Shown: positions 21,264 to 33,642, counted from the stretch's first letter. The stretch is DNA of 64,000 bases from Cylindrodendrum hubeiense (GCA_014621425.1 JAANBB010000120.1:31780-95779); one strand, 5' to 3'. The notes: generated by a model not told the origin, from the sequence alone. Numbers and translations are program-made.

Positions 21264-23031
21264 TTACGTCACTTTCACACTGCTGCGTTGATCCAAGATA
21301 TCTTTGCCCACCACCTCTGGTTCTGCACGAACAGAAAAGTCCATGCTTGCCCATGCCGTATTGCTTTCCTTGTCGAGCCAAGCAGTCCAGGTCGGGACGC
21401 CTCCAAAGTAGAATAAGACACCGGCAGCTTTATCGGGTATGTTTGCTCCAACAAACCAAGCGCGAGATGCCTTGGCCGATTCGGCAAACAATGTAGCCCC
21501 AAATGCTGCGTCGAGATGAGAAGCCCAGGCATCCACAGCCTTTTCAGTGACGTCGATCTTAACAAGCTTTCTTTCCTCCATATAACGAAGAGTTTTTCCG
21601 ATCCAGTTCACCTGTATATCCAAGACAACTGGCATGTTTCCAAAAGGCACATGCGGTCCGCAAACCGGAAACATGTTGGGAAATCCAGGAACAAGGACAC
21701 CGGCAAATGTTTCAAGTCGCTTGGCCCAAAAGCTCCGCAGCGATTTGCCCTGGCTGCCTTTCACATCCATCTCGCTCAACGCACCGGTGGCGGCGTCAAA
21801 TCCCAGAGCGAAAATTATCATATCGAACTCGTGTTCCATTCCAGAGCCGGTACGAATCCCTTTTTCGTAAATTTCAATATCGTCTCGGCTTATGTCAACC
21901 AGCTTGACGTTGGGCCGATTGAATGCCTCGTAGTAGAAGTGGCCACAAGGCGGGCGCTTCGAAAGGAAGGGGTGCTTTGGGCACAGCATTTCTGCCGTCT
22001 CCGTATCCTTGACGATGGCACGAATCTTTTGACGAATATACTCTGAGGCAATGTCGTTGGACTTTTGGTTCGTGAAAAGGTCGTCCAAGGTCTCAAACTG
22101 AAAATGGAAGCCACCAGATTCCCAGCCAGAGTCCAGTGTTTGTTTGATACTATCAGCGTGTGGCATATCCTCGACCATCTTTCCCGATGGAGTCATAGCT
22201 AGGCCGGAACTGTGTAGCCTTGCGCGATTCCAAGTGGCATCATAGCTCTCCTTGATTTCGCCAGACTGATGTTCATCGATGCTATAGTTTCGCCCTGGAA
22301 GCACGTAATTTGGCGTGCGTTGAAACACCGTCAACTCTTTAGCATCAGGCGCCAGCTTGGGGATGATCTGGACTCCTGTAGCGCCAGTGCCAACGACGGC
22401 GATACGCTTGCCGCGGAAATCAATCTTCTGCTTAGGCCAGCTAGACGCCTGGTACCATTCGCCTTTGTATGATTTGAGCCCTGAAAAGGGTAGCTCTTTC
22501 GCAACTGACAAAGGTCCAGTAGCCGGGAGGAAGTAGCGGGCAGTCGTCATAACCCCATTCGCAGTTGTAATCGTCCAGATTTTATCATCATCACTATAAT
22601 AGGCAGCTGCAACACGTGTGTTGAATTCGATATGCTTGCGCAAGTCGAACCGATCTTGGTTTTTTTTAGAAATATTAGCAAGTGAAAACTCGTCTGTCTG
22701 GGTTGAGGAGAGATGGGCTATCCGGGGATGGAGGAAACTCACCAGCCACACGACCCAAATACCCCTGAACCTCTTTCTGAGAAGGATAACGTTCACTATA
22801 ACTCCATTCGTCTCTCAACTCCGGCGCAAAGTTCAAAGCGTAGACCCATGCTTCGCTATCGGTTCGTGCTCCGGGATAGCGATTCCAGTACCATGCACCG
22901 CCCACATCTGATCCAGCCTCAAAGCACTTCATAGTGAGGCCAAGTTGAGTCAATTCCCATAGTGACCGAATACCACCAAAGCCTGCGCCGACAATGATGG
23001 CATCATAATCTGCACTCTTGTTCGACGTCAT
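21264..23031 (-). CDS. Baeyer-Villiger-like flavin monooxygenase (BVMO 2), altered fingerprint
   Basis: Exons 23031-22743 and 22654-21264 give 559 residues. The 88-bp intron joins LGRVA to [14 protein letters not shown] motif IIVGAGFGG, second Rossmann [10 protein letters not shown], and [15 protein letters not shown] toward the C-terminus all fit class B flavin monooxygenases of the BVMO group. The fingerprint that should read FxGxxxHxxxW is [11 protein letters not shown] (about residues 158-168), so the conserved His is Gln and the Phe is Tyr. In studied BVMOs this motif supports the NADPH-linked conformational cycle, so activity or reaction type may differ. It is a paralogue of BVMO 1 rather than a recent duplicate, because the sequences diverge widely. 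A CGG-N6-CCG site lies 187 bp upstream. Confidence 0.88.
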
Positions 23032-23217
23032 GGCGTTTACGAGACAAGGATGTGAAGGTGGTTTGGGCGTTAGAAAATTGGACAGAATATAGGGCGTATG
23101 AATACTGGGATTTCTTGATATCAAACAGTCGCATTTATCATTGGCAAGATTAACTGTTGGCGTTGCCGAGGCTATTAATATGCGTCGGGTATCAGTTATG
23201 TATTCATGGTGTGCCAT

Positions 23218-23229
23218 CGGCCTTGTCCG
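23218..23229. promoter_or_regulatory. CGG-N6-CCG site 7
   Basis: CGG CCTTGT CCG, about 187 bp upstream of BVMO 2. More CGG and CCG triplets follow to 23275. Confidence 0.55.
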
Positions 23230-24029
23230 TGAGTTAGCCGCTTCGGCATCGGCGGACCGAAATAACCGATTCAAGGAATTCCGCCGCGGGTCAAATTCAA
23301 ATCAGGGTATTTTGGTATTTCCGAAAGGACGCAAATCACTCTGACGTAAGCATATTCCGGTCACTGATAGACATTTTTCGACTTGGTGGTAGCGCGGATA
23401 CAGGATTGAAATTGAAACGAGTCCCAGCCCAATGCCACTAGGCTTGTCCTCACTAGTACGAGTCAACCTCCTGATACCCTCCTCGCTAAACTACACATTA
23501 TTCATGGTATTATGGCCGTCTGGATGGCAGAGCGCACGTCTGCTAAGCAAACCCGTCGTAGCGGATTGATATTTTTGAAGATGAAAGGGCGACGTAGAGG
23601 ATTTCAGCCGTTCAATGATGAAATTATTTTGGACCCACAACACGCGATTGGGTTTTGACGTTGAACACGGCTCGTGATCTAATTTGAGGAAGTCATGAGC
23701 CGATAAACTACGATTTTACATTTTGAATCAAAACAATTAGGCAATTTTGTCGATATCACCTTGAGGGAAAAAACCGGGGAAGACTAAGATGCGAGGACAG
23801 CAGTGGCCATTTGAAGTTAATACCTTCGGCATCATCTTGAGGTGATCCATGTACAGGGTAGTTAGCAATGCAGGGGGAGGTCCTGAATGGCCTTCACTCG
23901 CGACTCACAATGTCAAATACTGTAGTACTGGTGTTTAAATAAGCCTGATGGAAGCTTGGTCCTGTCAGGGGCGCCTTTAGTTCAACCGATTCACAAAGTG
24001 GGGGTTATCTTCACTGAACATCTCAACTG

Positions 24030-24041
24030 CGGCAATGGCCG
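24030..24041. promoter_or_regulatory. CGG-N6-CCG site 8
   Basis: CGG CAATGG CCG, about 199 bp upstream of the regulator start at 24240. It would fit autoregulation. Confidence 0.55.
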
Positions 24042-24239
24042 AGATGTTGAAGCCATTCGGCGGTCGGCCGAACGCTAACATAATCCAAGTTAGCTCTGCT
24101 TTACCCCGCATATCTGATATCTGGGGTACTGCAGCATGCCGGATCAAGTTCTGGACGGACTCAACCCCGCAAATCGTCTTGTTCTGTCCAGTTGCCCTGA
24201 CATTGAAAATTCTCTTGACCTCTTTGGAAAGCTTTACCA

Positions 24240-26545
24240 ATGGTAGATCGGCAAAAAGATGCGTCGACAACAGGTACGTTTCGTCGTGCCGCCATCGCCT
24301 GTCAGAGCTGTCGACTGCGCAAAGTCAAGGTGAGCCGCCTACCCCCCATTGGCACCGAAATACTCAACGGCTGTCCAGTGCGATGCTCAGTCCGTCCCGT
24401 CAGATGAAGGCTGCGGTCCATGCCAGAGGGCTGGGCAGGAATGCTTCTTGGACCCTTTGTCAGATGGAAGAAGGTCTGTTTTTGGAGGATGAAGCACCTG
24501 AACATTGGCTAAACGCTCGAGGCAGATCTGTCAGCCGAAAATTCGTCGACAAGCTGCAGCAGCGCATAGAAACGCTCGAGGCTCTCAATCAAGGAGCGAC
24601 CGACCGATTAGATTCGAGGCTTGACGAAGATGGTGCCGTTCTTCCAGCAGATATATCGGTACTAGCACACGGTCCAAGGTACGGCAACTACACATGACTG
24701 AACCAATCGAGTGACGGGTGGTGAGAATTTCAGCTGTGGTTCATCACTGACCGTGTCAAGCAGCGCACCTCCAGCAAGCACAATAAATACAGTACCTCCT
24801 AAGAGCAGCAATCCCACGGATCCACTCCCGTCCAATGTATCCCACAGTTCCCGTCAAACTCCGCCGGTGTCGACTTCGTTGAATGGAAACTCTCCCCAGA
24901 AGCCTCGTGGCGAATCACCCAGTTTCTACGGCGCAACCTCGCACCCCCATGTCGCCTCGCCTAGCGAGGAGTCTCGTGTCACCTTCTTTGACGAGGTTGA
25001 TGTGGTCGGTATCGACCTTGATCCAACTTCGCAGCATTTGAGAGACCGTCTGCTTCAATCATTCTTCAAGTACCAGACGCTTTGGGTAGATATTGTGAAC
25101 AAGGAATCTTTTCTCGCCCATCAAGCAGATGGCAACAACTCCAGATGGCACTCCAAGTTTCTGGAAAATACCATGCTGGCATGTGGCACGCGATTGAGTA
25201 CCTCTAAATCCGTACGTGCCTTGGGCTTCAAATATTATGAATGGGCCAAAGATGAAGCTTTGGGAGCCATGTCCGAACCGACACCTGCGAATCTACAAGG
25301 GTTCTTGCTTTTGAGTGAATACGAAGTCACACAAGGCAATGACCGCCCAGGCTGGATGTTTTGTGGCAAGTTTGCTGCGCCGGGACGTTTTATGAAGCAT
25401 TTTGACTGACTGATATAGGTGTTGCTTGTCGAATGTTGTCAGATCTTGGTCTGCACGAGCTTGCAGGCATGGCTAGCTCAGATAAGGAGGCACGCGAGGC
25501 GACAAAAGAAAGCGATCTTGCCTACGCTCTACTATCTGCCTGCGTAGTGTACGAAGGCGTGTGGACCCTATATCTTGGCAGACCAAGCTCTATCCCAAGC
25601 TCGGTCATGAGTGTTGCGGCTTCGCGCTGCAGGGCAAGGCGAACGTCGGATCCACCATGGCTCAACGCCTGGGTAGGGCTTTGCGTGCTTATGGCCGAAG
25701 TATCCCATCTACTGAACGACCAATCTGTCGTCGACTGCGACAGGTTGGCTTCGCTGCGTAAGCTCCTCAGGCAGATGGAGGAATGGTACGAAAGCCTTCC
25801 ACCAGAGTTAGCATATAACGAAAATAGTTTGGCAAGCATGGATATGGCCGGATACGGCTTGCACACCCAGTACTGCAAAGTACAGATCCTCTTGCGGCAA
25901 GCGTTGGCCAAGTCGTCAAACCCTAGGAAGCGGCGTTACTCTCAAGCTATAAGCGACACCAACCTTGAGACTTCATCCGATGAGTCGAACATTGTAGTCT
26001 ACCAATATGCACTTCGCATATCTCGCCTAGTCGTCACTTATCGAGAAGCGTTTGGAATGGAGAATATACCTTCAATCATGCTCGACAACGCCGTGGTGGG
26101 AGCGACTGCAATGATTCGACACTTCAACAAAGGGGACAGTGTTGACGAGTTGCAGCGACAAACTGTCTGGCTCCGCCAATTGGTAAAGAGCATGGAATCA
26201 GTGCAGCCACACTTCCCAGTCGTAGGGCGCATGCTCGATTATTTGAGGCAGATTTGTGGGAATGGGCCGCTCCTTAATATGTTCCCTTTTATACACAGGC
26301 CCTCAGCGGATGCTCCTTCTCATGCGTCGCTGGTTCTAAGCCAGTCTCTCAATATCTGCAGCTCAAGCGACACTCGAGATGAACTGATTACGCTGGGAAG
26401 CGGTCTAGATGCTATCTGGGACTATGTTGACATGGCGATCGCTCCTGATATGTTCTCGACAGGTGGATTTGATGAGTCTGTTATGGACCTAGTTCTATTA
26501 GAGGCTTCGATCTCCAGCTTATCACAAGGGGACTCTTCGATCTAG
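24240..26545 (+). CDS. Zn2Cys6 transcription factor, candidate cluster regulator
   Basis: Five exons: 24240-24329, 24379-24473, 24526-24678, 24734-25365 and 25419-26545, giving 698 residues. The Zn2Cys6 cysteines are at about 21, 24, 31, 42, 45 and 52 (ACQSCRLRKVKC...CGPC), with intron 1 splitting the cluster. A short coiled-coil-like stretch, KLQQRIETLEAL, follows and would suit a dimer binding an inverted repeat. The fungal_trans domain holds GWMFC, then GVACRMLSDLGLHEL. The intron joining them appears to be GC-AG (GCAAGT at 25366); a GT donor three bases earlier would delete the conserved Gly. It sits in the middle of the oxidative cluster, next to BVMO 2, and has its own CGG-N6-CCG site. 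It probably controls the neighbours, which is inference. Confidence 0.87.
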
Positions 26546-27346
26546 AGGTGCTAAGTGTCGAATTCGAAATCCCCTCTCCGAGCTTGTCGCCTAGAGCCTG
26601 ACATTTGCGCACTTCGCCGAATTCTATTGTATCTATTTCGCTTACGGCTTGGGATATCGCTAGCCGAACGGCCGCCTTCTATTTGTGAGTTTTGGCTCAA
26701 GCAGATCAAGCCTTGATGTCTTATTACCCAAAATTCGTCTTGAACTTTAGCCTAATTTATTCTCAGTCGAGTTGGGGCAATTAATTACTGAGATATGTCA
26801 TGGGAAAGCGTCATGATGGCCAGGATCACCAGGTTATCATTATCGCTGCTGATGGACCTTTTTGCTGCGTATAAATAGAGCTGAAAACATACTAGCAAGC
26901 AATGATGTGCCGTACTCTGGGCTACGTGTGTTACTAATATTCCAAATCAAGGAGGCAAAAGATAGTGGGACAGGTGCGACCCAGTTTTGAAATCAGATTC
27001 GCAGCCCCAAGGTGACGCCTTCTCTTTAATCAATCATAAGACTACCTATGGAACATCAATGTTTGTAGTAAGGCTGTTACAATATTTGATTTCTTGCTGT
27101 AAATGGTCAGATATCTATGTTCTGCGATATTTGTGCGCGGCACACACACATTTGTAACTACATCTTAATTGGAGCACAGGACGGGATTCGATATTCTTGC
27201 ACTAGTGAGTAGAATCATAAGCGCCCCGGGCTCTGGGGTTTGTAGTTGCATACAGGCAAGGTTCCCATCAAAGACTAAAAGTATAAACACCTAAGCAGTG
27301 TAGACACTTTCTAACAATAAAGGCTCCCGAGCACCCCAAAGTTTGA
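26546..27346. other. Convergent intergenic region
   Basis: 800 bp between two stop codons. No gene and no CGG-N6-CCG site seen, in contrast to the divergent gaps. Confidence 0.5.
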
Positions 27347-29977
27347 CTAGTTCAGACCTTTGGTGAAGCAGGTCTTAGCCAGAGCAACTTCTCTCCAGTA
27401 CCAAACCGCAGACATAGTAGCACCAGGGCCAATAATAAAACTTCCCAGAAAGATGAGGACCGAGGTTTTATGTACTTCGACCGTCGTCCGACCCATCCTC
27501 TTTATGTCCCACACAGCCATGCATAGCCAGACATAAGTAGCAACGTAGAAGCCCCAGAAATCTGCCATGAAAAGAGATCTGAGGCCCTCACCAAGTTCCT
27601 TTGGCTGTGCACTAAAGTCAGGCCAGAAGACGGATGTGAGGCTCATATCCGATGACGATAAAATTTTAGCGAGGCAGTAGACATGTAAGACCAAGCCAAG
27701 TGTACCAGTGATGGCGTAGAGACTCTTGAGATGTGTGACATCCGGGAAAGCCTGCTTGGCTATCCGTGGATTTTGGTTGACTCCATTTCTCCTAACGTAG
27801 AAATACCCGAGAACGCTGCAGATAAGCGGGACAAACATTGGGGATAGTTGCCAAAGAGATTCGAAATTCTGGATCGTGTATGGGTCCTTCCATGGTACAA
27901 ACATTAGGATGGTCGGAAGAGTATACCCTATGATGACGGCCCATATAAGCGATGCCGCATGTTGAATCTGAACTTCTCGGTTGAGTGGCCACCAGTAAGT
28001 TTCTGGTTCAGAAATAAACGTATATACGGCATAATAGATTGGCATGTAAATGCCAATTCCAGCCCACTGGACAAGTGAGAGCCAGATGGTAACGCTGGAA
28101 ACGGGTTAGTCAGTGACAAAAGAATGGCCGAGGCCACACTCACAGTGATATTGGCGTCAGCATATTGCGTTTCCGATATGCCTCAACGGACCACACAGTA
28201 ATGGGTTGAAGAAGCATCCCCAGAAAATACATCTGCAGCATACCAAAATTCTGATCCCAATTGTTCAAGCCCGGCATGTATGCTGCTGCTAGGAACACGA
28301 GGTAGTCATCGATGGGCTTAACTCCAGTATACCTGCGCTTAAGGGGGAATCCTGGATCGGAATAGAATGTTCCAGTCTGCACAATGGTTCCCAGATGGTC
28401 ACCAAGGCCGTAGTGAGCAGACCAAATCCACATACCGTAATGGACGAGCCCAGCAACTAGTAAATAGAATCCCACGAAATACCACTTTTTAAGGCCCCTG
28501 GGGACTGGACTGCTCAAAAGCTCATCCTTGTAAGGCACGAGTCTTGAGACAGGGCTCAATTTTGGGTTGTCAAGCTTTTCAGCAAGCGGCATATTGCGTG
28601 AGAAATTGAAGGTGACATCCTCCTTATCGGTTAGCGGTAGGAGATGATAAGCTGCAAGCTCATGGAAAGCTGTGTCGAGTAATTCAGCTCGCTGCTGCTC
28701 ATGCGAATGTTCCTTCAGAGTGACGGTCCTTGCCTGTCGAATTTGTTGGGTCGTGGCAAATGCGTGCTCAATTTTTTCCAACGTAGGCTTGGCCCCTCGT
28801 GACATGGCAAGCACTTTACGAAGGGTATTGACCAGGACAGCAGCTGTTTCAATAGCAGCATTACCACCATGACCGGCGATCGGGTGGAACTGTCAATTAT
28901 AAGCATAAGCTACTGCTAGGAGTGTGCAATTTAAATACCTTGTGGGCCGAGTCACCAACAGTTATGATGCGCTTGAAATACCACTGTCTGAAGACATATT
29001 CCTGCAGTGGTACCAAAACCGACGAAATTTTATTATCCAAGAGCGTTTTGAACTTCAGGTTTGGAGTAATATTGTCGTCTTCTCGCTGCTTCAGCAATAT
29101 CTTCTCATCGTCTTTGGTGTAGGAAGGAATGTCATCGCCGTAGGCGCGCTGCGCCAACTTGAAGAAATAAAACCAGTAAACCCGACCTTCTGGGCCACCA
29201 TTAACGACGTAGGATTCGTGCTTCCTGAACACTGAGTTGGATGCTCCAGGTTCGATGCCCTCGCAAGGATTGGATATTCCGAAGACGCATCCGTAGTCGC
29301 AAGGGACCGCTGAACAAGTCAGTATATGTGGTGAGTATAGATTCTTAAACTCACATGACTGCTCGTCTGCCGGAATCCACTCGGGTGACATCTCATTCGC
29401 AATTTTCCACATTTCTCCTCTTACAGTGCTGTGAATCCCGTCGGCCCCGACTAGAATGTCACCTTTGTAGGAAGAACCATCCGAAGTCTTGACCACCACT
29501 CCATCATCCGTCATGCTGACCCTTTGAACACGTTTGTTGGTGAGGACCTTGGACTTGTCTCGGACGTTATCATATAGCACTTGGATCACCATTTGACGAT
29601 CCAAGAATGTGATCGGATACCCATGCCTGAATTTCGTTAGCGTTGTATTTTCTTCAGCCGATGACACAGGCTTACCTCTCGTGCATAGCGTGGTTCATGC
29701 CCCGGAACTCGCATATGATGTTGCCGGTCTGGTCGCGAAAGTGAAACGAGTCCAGAGGCGGACATAGGTCCAGAATCTTTTGATAAACACCGAGTTGGTC
29801 CAGTATCCTGTTGCCATGCGGTAGGATACCGATGCTTGCGCCTACTTGAGGTGCAATGTCCGGATATGACTCGAGCACGATAAAGTCAATGTTGTACAGT
29901 TCCAGCATGTTGGCCAACGTGAGGCCAGTAATGCTACCGCCTGCAATGATAACCTTGAATTCACTTTTGGCGCCCAT
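27347..29977 (-). CDS. FAD-dependent monooxygenase fused to a polytopic membrane domain
   Basis: Five exons: 29977-29676, 29626-29355, 29309-28939, 28889-28144 and 28094-27347, giving 812 residues. Residues 1 to about 440 are a group A flavoprotein hydroxylase/epoxidase of the type seen in indole-diterpene and meroterpenoid pathways. Its marks are VIIAGGSITGLTLA for FAD, the conserved-Asp region DILVGADGIHSTVR, and GDSAHK before FHPIAGHGGN. Such enzymes epoxidise prenyl double bonds or hydroxylate aromatic rings with NADPH. From about 450 onward there are eight or nine hydrophobic helices, including WYFVGFYLLVAGLVHYGMWI, YAITGTLGLVLHVYCL and FLGSFIIGPGATMSAVWYW. That is far more than the one or two anchors of ordinary relatives. 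All junctions keep phase, so the fusion is not an annotation slip. The membrane half could be an anchor or a second catalytic unit such as a cyclase. Confidence 0.85.
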
Positions 29978-30625
29978 TTTGTGTTTGTCTCTTCCACAAG
30001 TGATGTAGACGATGAATGTTGCAAAGGAATAGATAGAGGATAGAAGCTAGAGAGTCGACTTATAACCCCGACTTGATGAGTCAATCCAGACCTTTCATTC
30101 AAGGCACGTAGTGTCCGCCTCCACCGTCCCAAGGAAATGATGACAGGGATCAGCTCGGATGGGCAGCCTTGTTTCGGAGCTCCACACACGGGCAACACCG
30201 ATCGCGAAAATACAAATCGGCCCCGATGTCTCGCGGGCTGTGAAGACGGAAAACCGATCCGAGTGACCGGATTTGCGGGCCGACCAGTTTGGCCTGATTC
30301 GGTTAGCCTTCAATGCACCACCGTTTGTCAAAATGTCTTTTCGGCTCTCTCTATGCATGGTGAAATGCATTTGCAATTCGGCTCCACGGCTCAAAGATCG
30401 AATTTTTAACATTCGGTCCGACTCAGCCGATGAGATGCCAAGCACAGTCGTGGAAAGTGAAGCAGCATTGGTGTAAGGGATGACACGAGTCATCTATAAA
30501 CGTGCGAATGGATTGCGAGATAATGTAGACATTTCACAACAACGTATTTCCTATTGACACGTTCAGAGTCCTGGAATTGTTCATTCACGATTGGTCGACA
30601 TTTGGGTAACCATCTCGCACCTACA
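29978..30625. promoter_or_regulatory. Bidirectional promoter FMO fusion / alpha-beta hydrolase
   Basis: 648 bp rich in CGG and CCG triplets. It includes the CGG-N6-CCG site at 30189 and a CGG-AAAA-CCG element near 30247. No gene. Confidence 0.55.
30189..30200. promoter_or_regulatory. CGG-N6-CCG site 9
   Basis: CGG GCAACA CCG, about 212 bp upstream of the FMO fusion and 426 bp upstream of the hydrolase. Confidence 0.5.
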
Positions 30626-31630
30626 ATGGAGAGCTACCAGAGGAAAGCGCTCGTCACGCAACGGTCACTCAAGTACACATACTTTGTCTCTGCTTCTGGT
30701 AAAGCTACCGAACAATATCCCGCATTGTTCTTTATTCACGGATTTCCTGATTCAGCGCATCTCTGGTCAGGCGTGATTGCTGCTCTTGGCGACCTGCCGA
30801 ATAAAATAATTATCCCCGATTGCTTAGGATACGGAGACACGGACAAGTCAACAGACACCAATTTGTATGCCTACAAAGATCAAGCCGATGATCTGGCAGA
30901 CATACTGAAGAATGAGGACGTCAAATTCGCGATCATTATCGGACATGACTGGGGCAGCGCGCTCGCTCAGCGGACCTATCTTTATAAGCGAAATCTATTC
31001 AGCGGCGTGGTACTCCTAAATACTGGGTACATGGTTCCATCGGATCAACCGTTTGACCTCGCTGCCGTGAATGAACTCACTCAAAAAACGTTGGGATACC
31101 CACAGTTTGCGTACTGGGAGTTCTTCACTGCACCCGATGCAGCCGAGATAATAGATGGGAACCTGGACAGAATGTGGCAAGTGTTGCATGGTGATGCCGA
31201 GGAATGGATGCAAAGGTTATTCTGTGTTCCAAACGCTATGCGCCAGTTCTTGCTCAGCGATGAGGAGATACCTTTGAAAGAATATGCTGGCCAGATGGAA
31301 TGGAAAGACAAGTTCATACAACAATTCAAAGCCGATGGCTTCGCCTCAGCTTTGCAGATGTACAAGGCCACCGCTTTGAACATACAGGCCATGTCCGACT
31401 CGACTATTCCCAAAGACAGCTTAGCGATCGATGTACCTATACTATTCTTTATTTGTACCAAGGACGCCGTCTGTGTGCCTGAAATGATGGCCCCAGCCAA
31501 GGATCAAGGCCTAGTGCCATATTTAAAGGAGGTTTTGATTGAGTCTGCACATTGGTCGCCAATGGAGAAGCCGGAAGAAATCGCGGCTTACATTAAAGAT
31601 TTTGTGATCGAGATATCTCCAAGCAATTAG
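30626..31630 (+). CDS. Alpha/beta hydrolase, epoxide-hydrolase-like
   Basis: Single exon, 334 residues from the ATG at 30626. The fold's marks are the oxyanion-hole HGFPDS (38-43) and the nucleophile elbow GHDWGS, with Asp at about 108 in the nucleophile place. A charge-relay acid is likely in CTKDAVCVP, and the base His in ESAHWSPMEKPEE near the C-terminus. An Asp nucleophile is typical of soluble epoxide hydrolases and of haloalkane dehalogenases. Beside a flavin epoxidase, opening an epoxide to a diol is the simplest reading. Cytosolic; no signal peptide. It is divergent from the FMO fusion and convergent with the ALDH. Confidence 0.88.
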   Translation: MESYQRKALVTQRSLKYTYFVSASGKATEQYPALFFIHGFPDSAHLWSGVIAALGDLPNKIIIPDCLGYGDTDKSTDTNLYAYKDQADDLADILKNEDVKFAIIIGHDWGSALAQRTYLYKRNLFSGVVLLNTGYMVPSDQPFDLAAVNELTQKTLGYPQFAYWEFFTAPDAAEIIDGNLDRMWQVLHGDAEEWMQRLFCVPNAMRQFLLSDEEIPLKEYAGQMEWKDKFIQQFKADGFASALQMYKATALNIQAMSDSTIPKDSLAIDVPILFFICTKDAVCVPEMMAPAKDQGLVPYLKEVLIESAHWSPMEKPEEIAAYIKDFVIEISPSN

Positions 31631-32033
31631 TCCCCATCATCAATGCATCAAAAATTAACACACAACACCTTTCAAATCGAGGGCTACCTTGTGAAATATG
31701 AAGATACTGACACACTTGCCATTGACTCAAGACCAAATGCACACAAATCCATTAGAGACTTTTGTAGCGCTATTGTCTTTTTGCTAGGGAAGCTTCTACT
31801 ACTTCCAATATTACATCGTATCGCAAAGGCGATGCCGGGGTCCGCCCTTGACAAGAGATGTTTTCAGGTTATGCCTAGGCAAGAAAACGCAATATGGGTG
31901 TAGACAGCCCGTCCTTCGCCCCAGCAATGCATCACGAACACCACTGCACCGTAGCAAACAAGAAGACGTAGATAAACCATTTCGCGACAAGGGGAGAATC
32001 GTAAGCTATTCAAATAAGAGGCCTTGTATTTAG
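31631..32033. other. Convergent intergenic region
   Basis: About 400 bp, no gene, no CGG-N6-CCG. Presumably 3' UTRs of the hydrolase and ALDH genes. Confidence 0.5.
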
Positions 32034-33642
32034 CTAGGCGGCCATGTTGATAAGAACTGTCTTTGGCTCAGTGAACAATCTAAGCGCATATTCCCCGAAT
32101 TCCCGCCCAATGCCGCTCTGCTTTTTGCCTCCAAACGGAGCTTGCATGTTTTGGAGACTAACACAGTTGATACCAACGACGCCTGATTCCAGGGCTGAGG
32201 ATACACGCAGAGCTCGTGTAATATCCCGTGTGAAGACGCCAGACATCAATCCAAATTCGGTATCGTTGGCCAACTTCACAACCTCTTCCTCCGTCTCAAA
32301 GGTCTTGATAATACTGACCGGGCCAAAGATCTCGTTTCGATAAATTTCAGCGTCATCCTTCGGGTTCAAAAATACTGTCGGCTCCATATAACACCCTGTG
32401 TCCCCGTGTTGAACACCTCCAACAACCAGCTCAGCCTCGTTTCTTCCTCGATCCACCATCTTTATGATCCGCTCAAGCTGTGACTTATCAACCATAGGTC
32501 CCAGTTTAATATCTGGATCTTGAGGATCTCCCAGATCATTCGCAGCTGACTTCATTCTTTTCTTGTATTCTTCGATGAATTGATCTGCGATGCCCTGCTG
32601 GACATACACTCTGGAAGCAGCAACACAAAGTTGCCCACTCCGTGTTAAGATTGCATTTATTGTCCATGTAAGTGCATTTTCAATGTTCGCGTCGTCAAAA
32701 ATGACTGCTGGGCTCTTTCCTCCCAGCTCAAGCGTGACTCGTTTCATGTTACTTCGAGCGGCGGCCACTTGGATCATTCTGCCTGTTGCCAGTGAGCCAG
32801 TGAAGCTAACTTTGCGAATCCTCATATGTTCAGCGAGTAGAGCACCAGTGGATCCGGGTCCTGTGATGACTTGGATAACCCCGGGAGGAAAACCAGCCTT
32901 GTCAAAGAGGGATGCGGCAGCTAAAGTTCCTAACGGTGTCTTCTCGCTAGGTTTCACAATCATGACGTTTCCGGTCGCAAGTGCGGGTGCAGTCTTTAGA
33001 AAGAAGCATGCTAAAGGTGCATTAAAAGGGTTGATGGCAGCGCATACACCAAGCGGCTCGTGTCGAACCAGCTTGACAAATCCTGCGACGCTCCGGTGTA
33101 AGCTACTGACAAGTGCCGTTTGTCAATCTTCACTTACCATCATCGTCAGGAAAGTAATCTCCTTTTTGTTTGTCTGTCCAACCGGCGTAATACATTACGC
33201 AATTTCTGATATAACTTCGCTCTCGAACTGGGGCCAGAGAAACTGGAATCCCTGACGTCAACGAGTCCAGCGTTAGGATGGGCATGAGCTCGTCCTCCAG
33301 AAGCGAGGCCAGTTTGAGAAGACATTCAGTCCGTTGCATAGCTGTAAATCGACTCCATGGTCCATGGAATGCATCTTCGGCGTACTTAACAGCCGCGTCA
33401 ACGTCTGCAGGCCCGGCGATCGGTATATTGTCCGTAACGAGACTGTTATCCTTGGGGTTTTTTAGGCTGTAGGTCTCTACACTCTGTGCAGCGACGTATT
33501 GGCCATTCAAGTACAGCTTCGAATAGCTTTTCGGATCCAATGCATGATTATCCATTGCTGCCTGTTGTACAATGACTTTTGGACTGGACATTGAATCTGA
33601 TGGGATTAAGGGACTTGGGAAGGATGTCAACCTTTTGCTCAT
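32034..33642 (-). CDS. Aldehyde dehydrogenase (NAD(P)-dependent)
   Basis: Exons 33642-33138 and 33082-32034 give 517 residues from the first ATG. A second in-frame ATG at 33591 would give 500 residues, close to the family's usual length. Diagnostic residues are the general-base Glu in LELGGKSP and the catalytic Cys in RSGQLCVAASR. Also visible are FTGSLATGR for the cofactor, EIFGPV, and PFGGKKQSGIGRE near the end. It oxidises an aldehyde to the acid. The 55-bp intron splits the Gly before FVKLVRHEP. It is divergent from the alcohol dehydrogenase gene, so both may respond to the two CGG-N6-CCG sites between them. Together they would take an alcohol through aldehyde to acid. Confidence 0.92.

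Larger units (their letters stand above)
23032..24239. promoter_or_regulatory. Divergent promoter region BVMO 2 / cluster regulator
   Basis: About 1.2 kb without a gene. CGG-N6-CCG sites lie near both ends (23218 and 24030). A further near-palindrome TTCGGC-N5-GCCGAA lies at 24057-24073. Confidence 0.55.
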
